From Nanobdellota archaeon (GTDB lineage Archaea > Nanobdellota > Nanobdellia > Woesearchaeales > UBA12501), in the NCBI GenBank assembly GCA_018812465.1, contig JAHJCS010000127.1, positions 1-5,997 of the forward strand: DNA of 5,997 bases. Reading direction: 5' to 3'. Under the pieces are notes generated by a model, which saw nothing but the letters and a program-made list of their open reading frames with translations, did not search any database and was not told where the DNA came from. This document shows, piece by piece, positions 4,712-5,997 of this stretch. Each line of letters begins with the position of its first letter. The stretch's first letter is position 1. The position numbers and the translations under genes are program-made.

Positions 4712-5830
4712 TCAACAATTAACAACACTTGTGACCATCATATTTCCGTTATTGCATTTCTCTCCATTGACATAAGGTGTAAACCTGACCTGTTTTATTG
4801 CTCCAACATCACCAATGGTTAGGGTCTTCTGCTTTGGCCGAGCTACTTTCAGAACTTCATCTATAGGCACTGTCACAATAGAGTCGCCTACCACTATAAC
4901 CTCATAAGAAGAGATATCGGACATACCAGCATTCTGTATTGTGAATGACAAAGAGTTCCCATCAACACAGATTTGAGTAACCCCATTCAACTTAACAAGA
5001 TCAAGCTTTGCTTTTGAGCAGTCTATCAGCTGCTGCTGTTCCTCTGTTGGAGGGCCTAACCGGCCATAGGAAGAACTAGTCATAAACTCGCCAAGATCGC
5101 ATGCATCATTGGTGTTCTTATCAAAACAACATACAGTGGAGTTAATATCATCTTTTATCTTATTCACACATATCTCTCCATAATCTGCTGAGATACACTC
5201 TTCTATGCAGGATTTAGAAAAACACTTCCCAAAACAGATAGATGGGCAAGATGCCAGCCTTTTGAAGTCCATCCCCGGATCGCTGAATAATTCACTTTCA
5301 TCAATATTAAGTTCACCAAACTTATTGTTTATCTCCAAACTTATTGATTTGAATCTATCTCCACATTCTTCAATACACCCCTTATTCAAACAGTCCTCTG
5401 AATCAGTTGGGCATTCAATCATACACCCAAGAATATCCATATAATATTGTTCAAATTCTTTTACAAGTTCTGCCTGAGGATCCAATTCAGAGAGTGCATC
5501 CTGAGTTCCTATTTCCTCCTGAATAATTAGATCCTGTTGAGATGTAAAGAACTGCATTCCTGCAGATATCAGCAAACCCAAAGCTATAACTCCAATTACA
5601 ATTATAGGTGTTATTTTATGAGATTTCTTAAGCGCTTCTGATTTATCATCAGAATCTAATTTGTTTTCAAACTCTTCAGGCTTTGGCTCTTCTTTAGGTG
5701 TAGCTGTAAAGGCTTCTTCAATATCAGTTTTCTCCCATCCAACAGAATTCAGGTTTGATCTTATATCATCATCAGAAGTGCCTTTATCTCTTGACTCTTT
5801 GATGAAGTTAACTATCTCCTCTTTTAGCAT
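4712..5830 (-). CDS. Single-pass membrane protein with duplicated Cys-rich extracellular module and calcium-loop motif
   Basis: The 372-residue protein has four regions. Residues 1-41 are a short helical domain (EEIVNFIKESRDKG, then DDIRSNLNSVGW and DIEEAF), a UBA-like unit often found at the N-terminus of candidate-phylum and DPANN membrane proteins. Residues 73-95 are the single membrane helix (IIVIGVIALGLLISAGM core). Residues 136-244 are Cys-rich, with two related modules at 136-156 and 195-212 that both end in CIEEC, then CCFDKNTNDACDLGE (234-248) whose D237, N239, N241, D245 and E248 fit an EF-hand-like calcium loop. Residues about 272-372 look like a beta-sandwich ending in Cys. It has 18 Cys, all outside, suggesting disulfides. 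Topology is N-terminus in. The TATA box at 5852-5860 puts the transcript start on ATG 5830 (leaderless). The function is unknown; a cell-surface role is likely. Confidence 0.88.
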   Translation of the reverse strand: MLKEEIVNFIKESRDKGTSDDDIRSNLNSVGWEKTDIEEAFTATPKEEPKPEEFENKLDSDDKSEALKKSHKITPIIVIGVIALGLLISAGMQFFTSQQDLIIQEEIGTQDALSELDPQAELVKEFEQYYMDILGCMIECPTDSEDCLNKGCIEECGDRFKSISLEINNKFGELNIDESELFSDPGMDFKRLASCPSICFGKCFSKSCIEECISADYGEICVNKIKDDINSTVCCFDKNTNDACDLGEFMTSSSYGRLGPPTEEQQQLIDCSKAKLDLVKLNGVTQICVDGNSLSFTIQNAGMSDISSYEVIVVGDSIVTVPIDEVLKVARPKQKTLTIGDVGAIKQVRFTPYVNGEKCNNGNMMVTSVVNC

Positions 5831-5851
5831 TTGATAAAATTAGTATATTAG

Positions 5852-5862
5852 ATATATAAAGG
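5852..5862 (-). promoter_or_regulatory. TATA box of the membrane-protein gene
   Basis: On the - strand CCTTTATATAT is centred about 26 bp before ATG 5830, and no ribosome site precedes the start. This is a standard leaderless arrangement. Confidence 0.65.
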
Positions 5863-5928
5863 TTTTGGGTAGACAACTGGGCCTCAGAGGGAATCCAGCA
5901 TTCTGTCAAGTTCAGGGATCTGAAGTGA
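5860..5928 (+). pseudogene. Remnant or non-ATG copy of the NWASEG small ORF
   Basis: The frame is open from AGG 5860 (after TAA 5857-5859) to TGA 5926-5928. From residue 5 on it encodes DNWASEGIQHSVKFRDLK, matching the C-terminus of the 4593-4709 ORF except Glu/Asp and Gln/Ile. There is no ATG, GTG or TTG start in the frame, so this is either a broken copy whose 5' part has been lost or a segment kept for another reason. Its TGA overlaps an in-frame-shifted GTG (GTGA, 5925-5928) that opens a frame to the window end, and its start region overlaps the - strand promoter. Confidence 0.45.
5872..5925 (+). repeat. 54-bp direct repeat, copy 2
   Basis: Matches 4650-4703 at 45 of 54 positions, in the same orientation and same reading frame relation. 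The two copies bracket the - strand membrane-protein gene 1,222 bp apart. Confidence 0.8.
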
Positions 5929-5944
5929 TAACTGTCTTGGAATC

Positions 5945-5997
5945 TTACCTATCAAAATCTTCTAAGATAGCAGCTATAGCAGCCTCATTACTAGGCC
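5945..5997 (-). CDS. C-terminal end of an unidentified protein (partial)
   Basis: On the - strand one frame is open from the window edge to TAA at 5947-5945, reading PSNEAAIAAILEDFDR at its end, a plausible helical C-terminus. The other two - strand frames contain stops here. A + strand frame starting at GTG 5925 (reading ITVLESYLSKSSKIAAIAAS) is also open to the edge. With 17 codons visible the choice between them is uncertain; the - strand is preferred because it agrees with the orientation of the two preceding genes. Confidence 0.4.
   Translation of the reverse strand, partial: PSNEAAIAAILEDFDR

Noticed and set aside
5925..5997. Gene starting at GTG 5925 on the + strand, overlapping the repeat's stop by GTGA
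   Set aside because: Open to the window end but only 24 codons visible, weak ribosome site, and it competes with a - strand frame that fits the local gene direction; not called without more sequence.
1..5997. CRISPR array, tRNA or rRNA
   Set aside because: No regularly spaced short repeats, no cloverleaf with a GTTC arm and no conserved rRNA segments were seen on either strand.

Overview
The window looks like a DPANN-type archaeal genome fragment, most likely Woesearchaeota-like; the assignment is an inference. The reasons are: TATA boxes (TTTATATA, TTTATAAA) about 26 bp upstream of the expected transcript starts; several genes with ATG at or within a few bases of that start (leaderless); other genes with GGTGAT or AGGAGG ribosome sites; Arg read almost only as AGA/AGG and Ile often as ATA; and small genes typical of these lineages (CxxC-x17-CxxC protein, PIN/RHH toxin-antitoxin, membrane protein with a short N-terminal helical domain). 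No rRNA, tRNA, CRISPR array, transposase or integrase was seen.

Left part (1-1495) is a defence or toxin-antitoxin island on the + strand. The C-terminal end of an unidentified protein overlaps by ATGA a DUF6036/AbiEii-like nucleotidyltransferase. It is followed by a complete VapBC-type pair: a ribbon-helix-helix antitoxin overlapping by ATGA a PIN-domain RNase toxin. The antitoxin promoter carries a perfect 18-bp palindrome just after the TATA box, a good candidate autoregulatory operator.

Middle part (1496-3960). A 16-bp promoter core identical to that of vapB drives a probable leaderless 46-residue basic protein (1558-1698). A hypothetical 123-residue gene follows on the - strand (1746-2117). 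Its promoter is divergent from a two-gene + strand operon: a two-cupin protein with a complete metal-ligand set in its second barrel, then a CysQ/inositol-monophosphatase-family phosphatase. The two are joined by an ATGA overlap and a strong AGGAGG site.

Right part (3961-5997). On the - strand are an Arg/Gly/Ser-rich zinc-ribbon protein (CxxC-x17-CxxC), a 372-residue single-pass membrane protein with a duplicated Cys-rich module and an EF-hand-like calcium loop, and the C-terminal end of one more possible gene. On the + strand, flanking the membrane-protein gene, are two copies of a 54-bp segment that encode nearly the same peptide and differ mainly at synonymous positions. The first ends a small 38-codon ORF. 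The second has no start codon. This is the most unexpected signal in the window.
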